Source of the DNA: Bathynomus jamesi
Lineage: Eukaryota; Arthropoda; Malacostraca; Isopoda; Cirolanidae
NCBI GenBank assembly: GCA_023014485.1
Contig: JAJOZX010001076.1
Location: forward strand, 496,001 to 560,000
DNA: 64,000 bases
Reading direction: 5' to 3'
The position numbers and the translations under genes are program-made. The notes beneath the pieces were generated by a model that was not told where the DNA came from, made no database searches, and saw only the letters and a list, made by a program, of their open reading frames with translations. This document shows, one piece after another, positions 34,473 to 45,490 of the stretch (within the stretch, counting starts at the first letter, position 1; each line of letters starts with the position of its first letter).

Positions 34473-37400
34473 TTATCTATTCCACTGTCCTTTCCATTCA
34501 AATTTAGGCAATCTTTGCCGTGATTCCAGTAGGTTAAGAATATATTTTTGGCAATTTTCGTAGCCAATTCGTACATCAGATGCATTCGTGACTAGATTCA
34601 CAGCGCTTTCTACTCCTTGGCTGTGACAAGGAAAGGCTGGTATTTTGAGTGGTTCTTGTCTTGGTAGCAAAAGTTCCTTATTGCTAAAGTTTCTCAGAAG
34701 TGGAGGTGGATAAATTGCCTCTTTCTGCCAATCAATCATTTCAGCGTAGTCTGAAGAATCAAAATTAAGAGAGTTCGAGGTAGGTCAAAGTTTCTTGAGC
34801 CAGAAAATATAGTTTTTGAGAGAATGATTCTCTGGATTGCAACTAGGGTTGCCAACTCCATGAAGTTTGAAAAAAGGACAAGAACATCAATTCCAATATA
34901 TATACTGTCTACAGGGTCAGGGAAAGAAGTAAAATTTTATTTATAATTTATTACAACTTATACTGCATGCTTTTCTGTTGCATATTTTCTTAAAGTTAAT
35001 ATTTTTTGATTTACAGATATTGACCCATTGAGTCATGCATTGACAAAATTTATGGTAACAATATTTATTTATTTTTAAATTTATACTTTTCTTGATTTTT
35101 TTTGCAGACTTCAGTAAAAGAGTATAATTTTTTATTTTTCCTGCAAAACCCAAACAATTATCTTTTAAAATGAAATAAACAAAAAGCTCACTTTTTACTA
35201 GTTCAACCGAACATCGGTTTCTATTATCACGCCATTTAGCGTTCATCACAATGAAAATTCTTTCGCAATATGCAGATGTTCCAGAAATAGATAAAACAAG
35301 ACACACTACTTTGAAAATATTCACACATTTGAAATCACTATGTTTCAATAGCAGGTGCCATTTGCTGCCTGTGTCTGTACAATTCGTAAAAAGTTTAGAA
35401 CTTGAAATCGTTTCAAAATTGTTTCGAATTAATGAAAGCTCTTCAAAAAGATCATTCATATTTAAATTTAGTTTTTCGTTTAATTTTAAACCTTCAACTA
35501 CTTCAATAAAGTACTGATACTGTGGGCATGAATTGTCTATGAAACAAAGATTTGAGTTTTCCTACATAGTTTTCCTTCTACATAGAAGTGGTTGCCAAGT
35601 TTTATTTACGAAACGCTATCCTACAGGCCCGCTACATGGAACGTTAACTTTTAAATGAAGAAATGAACTTATAAAATGTTACTTGACTTAAGACTTTATA
35701 ATTATTTCCTTTTAAACAAAAGTTTTGTTACAAAACTGTTGTTTGGAACAAGATTGTTATCAGAAAAGGACAAATGGCATCCTTTCCAAACTCAATAAAG
35801 GACAAGGACAAAAAATCTACAAAAAAGGACGGTTGGCAACCCTAATTGCAACCTCTCTAACTTCTCTTCTTGATTCTGCTATTATTGATAGTAGAATATT
35901 TTTGAGGTTCGCATACGAGTTATTCTGAAACACCAGTTCCATGATCAATCTGTATTTCTCCTTCAAGTCGCGCAGCAGATACCCAAAGTATCAAAAGCTG
36001 TCAGATGCCAGCTGGATGCCAGTGATGTGACTTAACCCAAAGCCATCCTGGCGCATAAGATAGCATAATAATTTCTACTAGATCTTTGAGATCTTGGGTT
36101 GGATTTGGTGTTGATGCAGAGTCTAATAATTCCATTTGCTCTAGTTAGCCAACGAGCATGTTGAATTGTACCAGATCTTTCGAGACATTTCCAGATTGAA
36201 CAGCTAGGCACATATTGTAAAGATACTTTTGGTCACTGCTTAAAGCATTATCATCATCAGATGGAATTTCATGAATGTTTCCTTTAACAGGAGAAAAAGC
36301 AACCACTTCCAGTTTTGTTAGGTCAGTTTTCAATTTATTTCCAATTGAACCCTTGAAAGTACTTGGGCCTGTTGTTTTTCCATCTATTGCCTCATAGACG
36401 TGCCTGAATGGTAGTTCGTTCATAAGAAGAAGGCATACCAGCCACTGAACAGACCTATTTAGATAATTTCTACAAGCTTTATTACTCCACCGATTATTCC
36501 AGTGTTCAGAGCAGTGCCATCACATAGTAAAGCTTTTAGTGTCTGAACTTTCTGAATCCATTATTACAGTAATCAGCTCTTCTGCTACACAATGAGCATT
36601 TCCATGATCAGGTGTTACATGATCTAGATAGATATTTCCAGGCTCTTTAACAATGACGTAGTGCTCTTCTTTGATCTTGCCTGCCTTGGTTAATGCGTCA
36701 TCTCTTCTCCCATCAAAGTCAATGGATTCTATTCCTATATTCTCCGATTTAACCCTGGTACTCAATATTTTACCTACTCCTGCTCTCTCCCTCTCCAGCT
36801 TCTTTCTATCAGTCATGTTGCCCTGATCCAGGATTCCCATATCTTTTAAAGCAGCATTAACAATTGCTGCTGCTGCTGCTGCTGCCCCACAACTCACTCT
36901 GTAATGATCTGCGGTCACTGCCAACTCTTCATAGGTATATCTGTTCTGTTCATTCTCTAACTCTATATCAGGCACAAAGTCTTCATCCTCTTGGTCGGTC
37001 TCTACCTCCATGCTCTCAGCACTGTGTTCTTTTTGAGCTCTAGCAAGAGACCTTTTCCTCATCAAATCAGCTTTTCTATCAAGTGGCCCCAGTTGGCTTA
37101 ATCTTTGCTTTTGTCCTACAAAAGAATCCCACTAAGCAAATGTTATTTTATCCTTGCATAAGCAGGCATTACTATCAATCCCTTTATCGTAGCAATCACA
37201 GGTACATAACATCAAACATAGCATCATATCAGAAACTTTTTGTTCAAATCTCTCATCTCTCTCAGTTTATAAGAACCTTGTTCAACTTTGAGGCTGCCTC
37301 TATCACTCTAACTACTTTCTGAAAGATTCCACGAGTACTTATTGTAGGGAAAGAGAACCTTCTCCATATGGTTTCAATGTCTATTGCGACTATGTTACAA

Positions 37401-37555
37401 CATTCATTAAAAATAATTGATTTATTTGATTCAACCACTTCTCGTCATCGCACAAAGTTGTAGTGCCTTACATCTGCTTTTGTTGGTGTCATAGCTGCTG
37501 GAAACTCGGAATGATGTCCAAAGGCTGCATTTGACGACTTTTTTCTTGTTGTCAT
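34473..37555 (-). pseudogene. Putative transposase of transposon Y, copy 2
   Basis: The start (ATG at 37555) reads MTTRKKSSNAAFG, as in copy 1. Conserved core pieces are IGIESIDFDGRRDDALTKAG (about 36715), MNELPFRHVYEAIDGKTTGP (about 36420), ALSSDQKYLYNMCLAVQSGN and the C-terminus SQGVESAVNLVTNASD to the stop at 34473. A polyalanine run sits near 36865. The CDGT block is frame-broken at about 36530, and a hAT insertion splits the C-terminal part. Comparing both copies gives the conserved residues of the family. Confidence 0.75.
34844..35844 (-). mobile_element. hAT element inserted in transposon Y
   Basis: Ends TAGGGTTGCCAACTCC and GGTTGGCAACCCTA. A perfect 8-bp duplication ATTGCAAC lies at 34836-34843 and 35845-35852. 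The minus strand (35459-34941) encodes only a hAT C-terminal part: VCLVLSISGTSAYCERIFIV, NAKWRDNRNRCSVELVKSEL, including the dimerisation region. A deletion derivative of 1001 bp, non-autonomous. Confidence 0.93.
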
Positions 37556-38083
37556 GATTAATTTAACTTAATAACCAATAATTTAACTTAAAAACCAATA
37601 GTTTCAATCAATAATAATTTCACTTAATCAATAATCTGAAACAAAAATAAAATATAATTTTTTGCAAAAAGTACTCAAAAAATTAGGGTTGCCAGACTTT
37701 TTTGCACATTTGTGAAATTTGGCCACAAGGTGGCCAATCTGGCAATCTTGCATAAAACCAAAAAAGTATCCATAAATAAAGATGATACCCATTTGATTTA
37801 AATAAGGGTAAATAAGGTTTCCTAACTTATTTTTAACATATCTTAAATTGATGTTCAGAATAGGTTCAAAGCTTATTGCGAAATCTCAGCTAGAGGAGTG
37901 GGGAAAAAGGGGGGACTATGTGCGAGGGGTACATGGGGTCGCACATAGCTCAACTTTTGATGTTATTTGTTAACCCAAATGAAAACCCTCACATAGTGTC
38001 GTTTTTAAAAAAAGCCAAAAAAAAACTTCTGACCCACCCTAAATTGTACAGTATTTCAGTTTTTTACTGAAGAATTATTGGAT

Positions 38084-38391
38084 CAATGAAAGAAAGCCAC
38101 CCCCAAAAGTTTCTAGTAAACAATGCCACCCTAAAAAAATGATCAAGTAAACAATGCCACCCCCTAAAATCACTAAAGTAAAGAATGCAAGTAAAAACAC
38201 CTTCATGAGGAATTATTTATTTATTACTGTATGCCCTTGATGATTGGTTAGGTTAAGTCATGATATTTTCATTTAAACTAACTAAAATATCAATTTAACC
38301 TAACCTAAATAACCTACCTACCTGCCTAACTTGCAGATCAATGAAAGAAAGCCACCCCCAACCCATTTGGGGGTGGCTTTCTTTCAATGAT
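38084..38391. repeat. Foldback element / hairpin
   Basis: ATCAATGAAAGAAAGCCACC occurs at 38084 and again at 38337, and as its reverse complement ending at 38391. The second and third copies form a 24-bp stem with a 7-nt loop (38337-38391) with one mismatch. The interior carries ATGATTGGTTAGGTTAAGTC, a motif found elsewhere in the window. Confidence 0.7.
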
Positions 38392-38729
38392 TCGAATTAT
38401 TTCACGCAATAAAGAAGAATTTATTGTAGGAGTCAGGTGGACAAGACTAGATTAGTTTAACGTGTAAGCTAGTAAAAATTCAGTGGAAATTTTTATTTTC
38501 CACTTGGGTGTCAATCTTTTTTTGTTCTCTTCAGTTTTATATTTCAGCTTTCAGAATACCAGGGAAGGAATAACCTAATCTAATGGCTTCACATTAGAGC
38601 ATTGGGAAACAACGGTACTTTTCAAATAACTTAAAGACTGGTCAAATACTGATTAAACTTCACTCAGAACTGAAGACAATTAAGTAGTTTCAACACAAAT
38701 ATGTGAAAGCCATTAAAATGCGGTTCCAT

Positions 38730-39115
38730 GTAAATTCCACCCATAGTAAATTCCATCAAAAAATTTAAGAATTTTAACAATTATAACTTTGTTATTTTCT
38801 AAGGTCAATTTTTGATAGTCACTGGACAGTGTTTTTCTGGTGTGTTTTTAGATGATTCGAATGATTTTGACCATCGTTTCTATAGCAAATCACTTCTTTT
38901 TGAGTTAGCGTCATTTTCGTTACTTTTAACGAAAATATCACAACTAAACCTAACCAATCATCAAGGGTGTACAGTTGACCTAACCTATATATTTTACCAT
39001 TTTTATTATTTTGCATAAACTTTTTAATAAACTGTAAACTTTTTTGATAACCCTTTGCATGGAATTTACCATGGGTGGATTTTTCGGGGGTGGAATTTAC
39101 TGGGTGGAATTTACA
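38730..39115. repeat. Probable MITE with degenerate inverted ends
   Basis: The left end contains GTAAATTCCACCCATAGTAA and the right end contains TGGAATTTACCATGGGTGGA, which are inverted relatives. The interior carries ACCTAACCAATCATCAAGGG. No coding capacity. Confidence 0.5.
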
Positions 39116-39373
39116 TACAACGTAAAATGCACCTCAAAATTATAAAAAATGCTTGAGATATCTTTTACGAGTCAATTAATTTTTTATTTTAACTTAAAAA
39201 ATTTGTTTATGGAAGCTCTTCCCACATTGATAATTCTGAAGCTCGACCTGTATTCATGACATACCCGAGTATTACTGCCATTTCTCACAAAAAAACATTT
39301 GACAAAAATTCTACTCAAATTCTTATTACCTAAAATTGGAAGATGATTAGCTACATATCTATATATTCCTTAC

Positions 39374-39603
39374 TTCTAACTGCCTGTTGATATTTGATTT
39401 ATCAACTAAACAGTGAAGAACATTGAGAACAGAATGGACATCCCAAATTTTGGGAGATTCTCTCATTGTATCTAACTCAGAGTCAGTCTTCTTTTGTAAC
39501 TTAGATCTGAATTGAGAAAAAGACTGGAACTGATAAATGAATTCATCAATGATTTCCCATAACCACTGGTTAGGCAACTCAAGTGGAACTGGAGACTCTG
39601 CAC
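39374..39603 (-). CDS. EIF3L: EIF3L coding exon
   Basis: Encodes 76 complete codons (AESPVPLELPNQWLWEIIDE, FIYQFQSFSQFRSKLQKKTD, KIWDVHSVLNVLHCLVDKSN, INRQLE). Human has LELPNQWLWDIIDEFIYQFQ. The acceptor CTAAAG precedes GT; a Ser codon is split A|GT with the previous exon. The donor GAA is followed by GTAAGG. The frame is fully consistent. Confidence 0.98.
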
Positions 39604-39757
39604 CTTTAGAAGAAGAAAAAAATTAAATACTGGAAGAACTGAAGATTATTATCTATACTCAAATTTATTAAATTTCATAGTTAATTTTTCAGACTTAAGT
39701 CCAATACCATATATCTCTAGGTTATATTTACTGTAAAAGTTGATAGCATTTACTCAC

Positions 39758-39984
39758 TCAAAATGTAATTAAAAAGATTGCAATAATTGTAATATGACTC
39801 AAATCTGTGCTGAAGTGTTGGTCCTCCTTTTACTCTTGCGTAAATGTGTCTATAATGAAGCTCTCTGTAAAGGATTAGAAATACATCGTCTCTACCTCCC
39901 TGTTCCACCAGTTTGTTGGCTACCAAATCCTCAACCTCTGGCCAACTTTGTGTCTTGTAGTATTCTTCAGTGAGCCGTGAGAAG
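39758..39984 (-). CDS. EIF3L: EIF3L coding exon
   Basis: Encodes 75 complete codons (FSRLTEEYYKTQSWPEVEDL, RDDVFLILYRELHYRHIYAR, VKGGPTLQHRFESYYNYCNL, FNYIL). Human has AVFLILYKELYYRHIYAKVS. The acceptor AATTTCAG precedes C; the donor A is followed by GTGAGT. The intron to the next exon is only 154 bp, the shortest in the gene. Confidence 0.97.
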
Positions 39985-40229
39985 CTGAAATTCAGATTGC
40001 ATACATTTAATGTAATAATAAAAGAGCCATGTGGCAAACTGACACCATCATGCAATACCCTTACAAGCTGACACTTGTTTATCAACTTAATTTTTTCTTA
40101 CAGAAACATTATTTTAGTACACTTTAAAATGGGGTTTTTAACAATACTTTAAATTTTACCTTTATAAGAGAGAATCTTCTATTTCTCAGACTACCTCAGT
40201 CTGAGTTATACAGGTTTTAACCATAAAAA

Positions 40230-40960
40230 AAAATCACATTTCCTATGAGTTGCAGTAAGAAGGCAGAAAACAGGCCACATATAAAGTACAGAAGTAAGTG
40301 AAAATGAAAAAGGCAAATGTATGTAAAGTGTACACATCCATTCACACAGGCATCTTGGTAGACCAGTTTTCCCTCGCATAGCAGAATTCCACACCTGTGG
40401 TACTTCATACTCGTACATCATACATGGTGGTGCTTTCAGACTTTCAGACCTTGTCAAAAATATATATATATGAGTGAGAGAGAGAGAGACCGACTTTCAT
40501 ACTTCTAACAAACATCTTCCATTCCACCTGACTAGCAGCCACTTCTCATCCTCCATATCAAGTCCATGCTTGCTTATGCAATCATTCACCATATCCATCC
40601 ATCTTCTTCTCAGCCTTCCTTATCACATGTCACATATCTGACCATTACTGTCACTTTCATTCTCACCAACTTAAATTTTACCTACACAATCTGGGAAATG
40701 ACATGCTTGAATCCTTTCATCACTTCATACCATACATCATTCATCAACAGGCTCACACCTTTTCCTCTCACTTTCTCATTCACACTCACCTTGACATACT
40801 TAATAACTCCCCCCCCTCCCCTCCCCATTCACACACACTACCTCCTTTCATTTTTGTTCTACACAACCTCAGAACATCAGATCTTCCACCCTTAAACACC
40901 TGTACTAACTTTTGTTTCCTTTGCTCATCATTTATCCTTTTTTACATTACATTTGAAAAA
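40230..40960 (-). pseudogene. RTE-clade LINE, 3' fragment
   Basis: A second copy of the 22.6-24 kb element on the same strand: minus-strand pieces EVPQVWNSAMRGKTGLPRCL and the noncoding GCAATCATTCACCATATCCA (plus strand) match it. Only tail and decayed coding sequence remain. A short (TA)n tract and a GA repeat lie near 40458-40489. Confidence 0.65.
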
Positions 40961-41126
40961 CATGAAGCCACTTCAGCCTATCAAAGTTATGCAAGTCATA
41001 AGCTATATCAGGGGTTGGCAACAATTCTCTATTGGGTGCTACTTATCAATATTCAAATTTAAGATCCTTTCAAATGTAGGTTACAATATTATAATTTTGT
41101 GTGTGCAGTATTACTTCTTTATAATA

Positions 41127-42072
41127 AGCACACCGGACAAAAAATGTCACCCCTCTCAGAATGTACCTAATAACGTGTGACGGCGCCTCTGGCCTTGATA
41201 ACCGCACGAATCCGGCGAGTTTAGTATGCGGAGGTACGCCTGCTGGTTCAAATTCATCGTCACTGGAACGAGAGGGCCCATTTCGTGGTACGAAAAACAT
41301 CCCCAGAACATCACAGAACCACCTCCAGCCTGAACAACACCTTCGACGCATTCAGGATTAAAGGCTTCACTGGACCTGCGATGTACTCGTCGCCTCCCAT
41401 CATTGGAGAACAAACAAAAACGGGACTCATCGGACCAAATTACACGTTTCCAATCTGCCGCAGTCCAGTTTTTGTGCCTCTGAGCCCATTTATAACGTGC
41501 CAAGTTGTGACTTGCTGTTAACAGCGGCCTCTTCCGTGGTACCCTGCTCCAGATGTCCATCGCATGCAGTTCTCGTCGCAATGTCCATTCGGAAATTGGT
41601 CGCTGGAGAACCTCATTGGTTTCTTGGAGCAATTGTTCTCTGGTTTGAAAACGATTTGCAGTTACTAGACGAGAAACATGGCGGCGGCCCCTATTGTCGA
41701 GAATTGTTTTCCAGCCACAGTTACGCCGTCGATTTTCAGTTGATTGCGAACTACACCACTCTTTGTAAACTCGCTGGACAGTACGCGTTGACACACCAAC
41801 AAATTGGGCTACTTCAGACATTTTGTGTCCGTGGGCTCTGCCAAACACGATGGCTCCTTTTTGCCACTGAGTAACGTCTGCCTCACGACCCATTTTGCAG
41901 ACTATATCCCACACACACTTTGTTCTTCACCACCTCACGAAACAGATCTGATCCTGTGTGCTACGTCACCGCTACTTGTAACTTACCAATGCTACATCAG
42001 CGCCCTCTGTGTGACCTTGAACTTCCTACTATCGGTGCTAGTAGGGGTGACTAATTTTTTGTCCGGTGTGCT
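41127..42072 (-). mobile_element. Tc1-like transposon, internal-deletion derivative
   Basis: Ends AGCACACCGGACAAAAAAT on both sides with a TA target duplication at 41125-41126 and 42073-42074. 946 bp, clearly shorter than a full Tc1 element. The ends are near-identical over about 19 bp, so insertion may be fairly recent. Confidence 0.92.
41160..41893 (-). pseudogene. Tc1 transposase lacking the catalytic D2 and E
   Basis: Starts MGREADVTQWQKGAIVFGRA with a paired-type HTH (MSEVAQFVGVSTRTVQRVYK), a second HTH (RPISEWTLRRELHAMDIWSR) and the first catalytic block VIWSDESRFCLFSNDGRRRV, then GGSVMFWGCFSYHEMGPLVP. After AYLRIL the reading jumps to the last C-terminal residues in another frame (VIKARGAVTRY before the stop). 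The second Asp and the Glu are therefore deleted. It cannot transpose itself but its ends are intact. Confidence 0.9.
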
Positions 42073-42239
42073 TATGTAAATACAGTATATTAACACTGAA
42101 ATTAAGTAGTAGTCATAAATTATACACCAATACAGTTTTTAACTTTTAATCATTATCAAAAACATTTTAAACATAAGTTACAAAAATTGCATCAAAAGTC
42201 AAGAAAATGTCTTTACAAAATTACTTTTGGTATTATTTT

Positions 42240-42390
42240 TTTCTGTGAATTAGGATGCCATACAAAATCTGTGCGCTATCCTGTGGCACAAATGGTCAGA
42301 AAACAAAATCAATCTCAAGACTCAATCTCACTACCTCCCCAAACAGCAGCCCAGTGTCTTAACTACTAGGCCACCCACGGCACCCAGGGT
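42240..42390 (-). repeat. tRNA-derived SINE head
   Basis: The minus strand reads GTGGCCTAGTAGTTAAGACA (box A-like, about 42375) followed by a decayed box B region (TGAGATTGAGTCTTGAG). Adjacent to a second SINE. Confidence 0.45.
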
Positions 42391-42424
42391 ACCCATTTAT
42401 CTATCAACCTCTTTTTATTTGGAA

Positions 42425-42536
42425 GGATGAACAGTTAGGTAAGATACACAGCACCTGCTTTTGCCAAGAATCAAACCCAGGACCAGTGGATTTATAGTCA
42501 GCAGTGCTAACTACTATACCACTGAGGCACATATAG
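42425..42536 (-). repeat. tRNA-derived SINE
   Basis: The minus strand reads GTGCCTCAGTGGTATAGTAG with TTAGCA (box A), then about 30 bases later CCTGGGTTTGATTCTTGG (box B, one change from GGTTCGATTC). Clear tRNA-like head without a functional acceptor stem. Confidence 0.7.
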
Positions 42537-43259
42537 ATATGGTTAGTTATTATTACCAGTATGATTAACTACAAAATAAAGAAACTTCAAAAGTCAGCAT
42601 GATTATGTGATATATAAATTTTATGATTATGATTACATACAAGAGAACACAAGGTTTATAGTTACATAGAATAATATTTTGGAACACAAACGAACTTACA
42701 GTTGATGCGAGAAATAAATTCTGTAAGTCTTGGTCATTATAATAATTATGAAACTATGGTACCATACTAAAAATTAATAGCAAGTACAACAATTAAACAA
42801 TGATAAAACCAGCAATACTCTCTGATACAATGAAATTTCTTGGTGTAATGCTGGACAAAAATTTGCAATGGAATGATCATGTAAATTATATTGCAAAAAA
42901 ATTTCAAGGAACATTGCTATAATGTTTAAACTTAGAAATGTAGTCCCTAAACAGGTTTTATTGCCTCTTTATCATACTCTTGTTCTTCCTTATATAACAT
43001 ACTGCACCCTTGTTTGGGGGAACTCCACTAACAAGGCATATCATCATCATCCAAAAAAGAGCAATAAGGTTATTATCTGATGCTGATTTCCTTGATCACT
43101 TCAGTGCATTATTTAGAGCTAAAACTACTAAAGCTCAATGATGTAATCAAACTCTCATATTTTATTTTTATTTACAAGTGTAAGAACAAAATCATTAACT
43201 TACAATGGGTAAACAGATATTTTGTACCTCAAGAAATCCACTTGTATCAGACCAGAAAT

Positions 43260-43393
43260 TAGTGGTGCACCGATTAATCAGTATTGGCACCTGGCATGCC
43301 GTTTAATCGGCCATGCCGATATTAGGAAAATACCTGGCATGGCCGATTAATCGGCATGCCAGGTGCCGATACCGATTAATCGGTGCATCACTA
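43260..43393. mobile_element. hAT foldback MITE with 8-bp target duplication
   Basis: 134 bp, almost wholly an inverted repeat: TAGTGGTGCACCGATTAATC at one end and its near complement at the other. A perfect CCAGAAAT duplication lies at 43252-43259 and 43394-43401. The same TAGGGTTGCACCGATTAAT-type end recurs at 62264. Confidence 0.95.
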
Positions 43394-43674
43394 CCAGAAA
43401 TAGATCAAAGCATGTTATACCTCAATTTAGATTGTCTTCATCTCAAAAACTACCCATTTTCATTGGATTGAAACTATGGAATGATTTAAATGCTGATATA
43501 AAAAATATTGTGAATGTAAATTTGTTTAAAACAAAATTGAAATCCTGATTAATAATGGCATACTAAAAAAAAATCCAGGATTAATGTACATTACTATTGT
43601 TTGTTTATTTCTTGTGTGTAATCTAGGATTAAAAACACATTACTTGCGATTGTTCAGTTCTTCTCTCTCATGTA

Positions 43675-44759
43675 CAGGGTGTCCCAGAATTAACTATCTA
43701 TTTCAATGAAATCGGACAAATTTTTTAAAAACACACTTTTATTTATGTTTATCATGTTTAATATGTGTTAAAAATGTATAAATTTCTAAATTTTTTTCAT
43801 AATTTTATTTTCATAATTTTTTCATTATCTGGTCCAATGAAAGACCATCTGAAGTCATAGAATGGCAGAGAGACTCTCCAAAAGTTAACGTTTGGCTTGG
43901 AATGACCAAATCCAAAATTTATGGCCCATTCTTCTTTGCGGAAGCAACTGTAACAGGTACCGTCTACCTTGATATGCTTCAGCAGTTTCTCGAACCACAG
44001 CTTCTTGATGATGGCATTCTTGATAATGTTGTGTTTCAACAAGATGGAGCACCATGTCATTATGCTCTAATTGTTCGAGAATACCTCAACAGACGCCTTC
44101 CGAATCGGTGGATTGGACGTGGAGGACCTCGACCTTGGCCTCCGCGTTCTCCGGATTTGACACCCCTGGATTTCTTTGCATGGGGTTTCATAAAAACAAA
44201 GGTTTATCGCCAAAAGATCAATGCTTCTTGTTGAAACACAACATTATCAAGAATGCCATCATCAAGAAGCTGTGGTTCGAGAAACTGCTGAAGCATATCA
44301 AGGTAGACGGTACCTGTTACAGTTGCTTCCGCAAAGAAGAATGGGCCATAAATTTTGGATTTGGTCATTCCAAGCCACACGTTAACTTTTGGAGAGTCTC
44401 TTTGCCATTCTATGACTTCAGATGGTCAAGAAGCTGTGGTTCGAGAAACTGCTGAAGCATATCAAGGTAGGCGGTACCTGTTACAGTTGCTTCCGCAAAG
44501 AAGAATGGGCCATAAATTTTGGATTTGGTCATTCCAAGCCACACGTTAACTTTTGGAGAGTCTCTTTGCCATTCTATGACTTCAGATGGTCTTTCATTGG
44601 ACCAGATAATGAAAAAATTATGAAAATAAAATTATGAACAAAATTTAGAAATTTATACATTTTTAACACATATTAAACATGATAAACATAAATAAAAGTG
44701 TGTTTTTAAAAAATTTGTCCGATTTCATTGAAATAGATAGTTAATTCTGGGACACCCTG
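43675..44759. mobile_element. Foldback mariner (DD41D-type) with ~365-bp arms
   Basis: Ends CAGGGTGTCCCAGAATTAAC on both sides, TA duplication at 43673-43674 and 44760-44761. The left arm (43675-44040) is repeated inverted on the right (44232-44759), where about 165 bp is tandemly duplicated (44263-44430 and 44430-44594). Arm plus loop (43902-44234, plus strand) encode KIYGPFFFAEATVTGTVYLD, the catalytic FQQDGAPCHYA and RSPDLTPLDFFAWGFIKTKV with 41 residues between the last two Asp. The N-terminal half of the transposase is absent. Confidence 0.92.
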
Positions 44760-45093
44760 TATAATAATAATTTCTTTGTAGGATATTAGTATACCACCTT
44801 CAATAATGTCCTTGCATTTGTTATATCAATAATAATAATTTAAGATTAATACATACTTTAACCATTAATAATACTTGTATATTTATTTATTTATTTACTT
44901 ATTATTAATTAATAATACTTGTTTATTTTTCATAATAACTGTTATTTTTAATAAGAAGCCAGTAAAGCCTAAAGCTTAAGGGCCAAATTAAATAAAAATA
45001 AATAGTCCAGTTTCACAATTATTTATGTCATTGTAAATTGTAAAACCATTGTATTTATTTTATTATTAATAAAGGTTATTCAATTAAAAAAAA

Positions 45094-45490
45094 TTCAATT
45101 CAAAACTAATTTCAGTCAAAGTATGCAGGTACGAATGAGCAAAAATAAAATTGTCATACTCTGGAAGCAAATAATAGCTATTAAAATGTTAAAATTTCAG
45201 AGCTGTTATGAGATGAATATAGTTTTAAACAAACCACTAAAATACACTTGCAAATGAAATGCAGTAACAAATAAATTTTATTTGTATGTTTTTAGCCTAA
45301 AGTGTGGTAACAAGTAGTTATAGTTGGGTAGATAAATCTTCCGAAAATTTTTAGAACTTGGCCTTCTACCTCTTTGGCAACAAGCTAGTTATATTAAATG
45401 ACAAAAAAAATTCTGAAATTAAGATTAGGGTAAGATAAAGATAAATCTGAAAAATTTTTATGAACACCACTGTGAAAGAAGGCAACTTAC
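45094..45490. other. EIF3L intronic spacer
   Basis: AT-rich; no element or open frame recognised. Confidence 0.5.

Larger units (their letters stand above)
34104..38041 (-). mobile_element. Transposon Y, copy 2 (inverted)
   Basis: The ends TAGGGCGGGTTGA and (reverse complement) TAGGGTGGGTCAGA correspond to copy 1's TAGGCCGGGTCGAA. The subterminal GACACTATGTGAGGGTTT matches copy 1's GCACTATGTGGGGTTT. The gene lies on the minus strand. A 1.0-kb hAT element (34844-35844) is inserted in it. More degraded than copy 1 and in a different EIF3L intron. Confidence 0.75.
42829..45093 (+). pseudogene. CR1/Jockey-like LINE, copy 2 (3' end)
   Basis: Begins within the C-terminal region of reverse transcriptase (KFLGVMLDKNLQWNDHVNYI) past the catalytic block. 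It continues KLRNVVPKQVLLPLYHTLVL, PYITYCTLVWGNSTN, then FIGLKLWNDLNADIKNIVNV to the end. Its 3' UTR, including AAAGCTTAAGGGCCAAATTA, and the TAATAAAGGTTATT end match the copy at 8.8-12.4 kb. Two transposons are inserted in it (43260-43393 and 43675-44759). 5'-truncated, dead. Confidence 0.85.
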
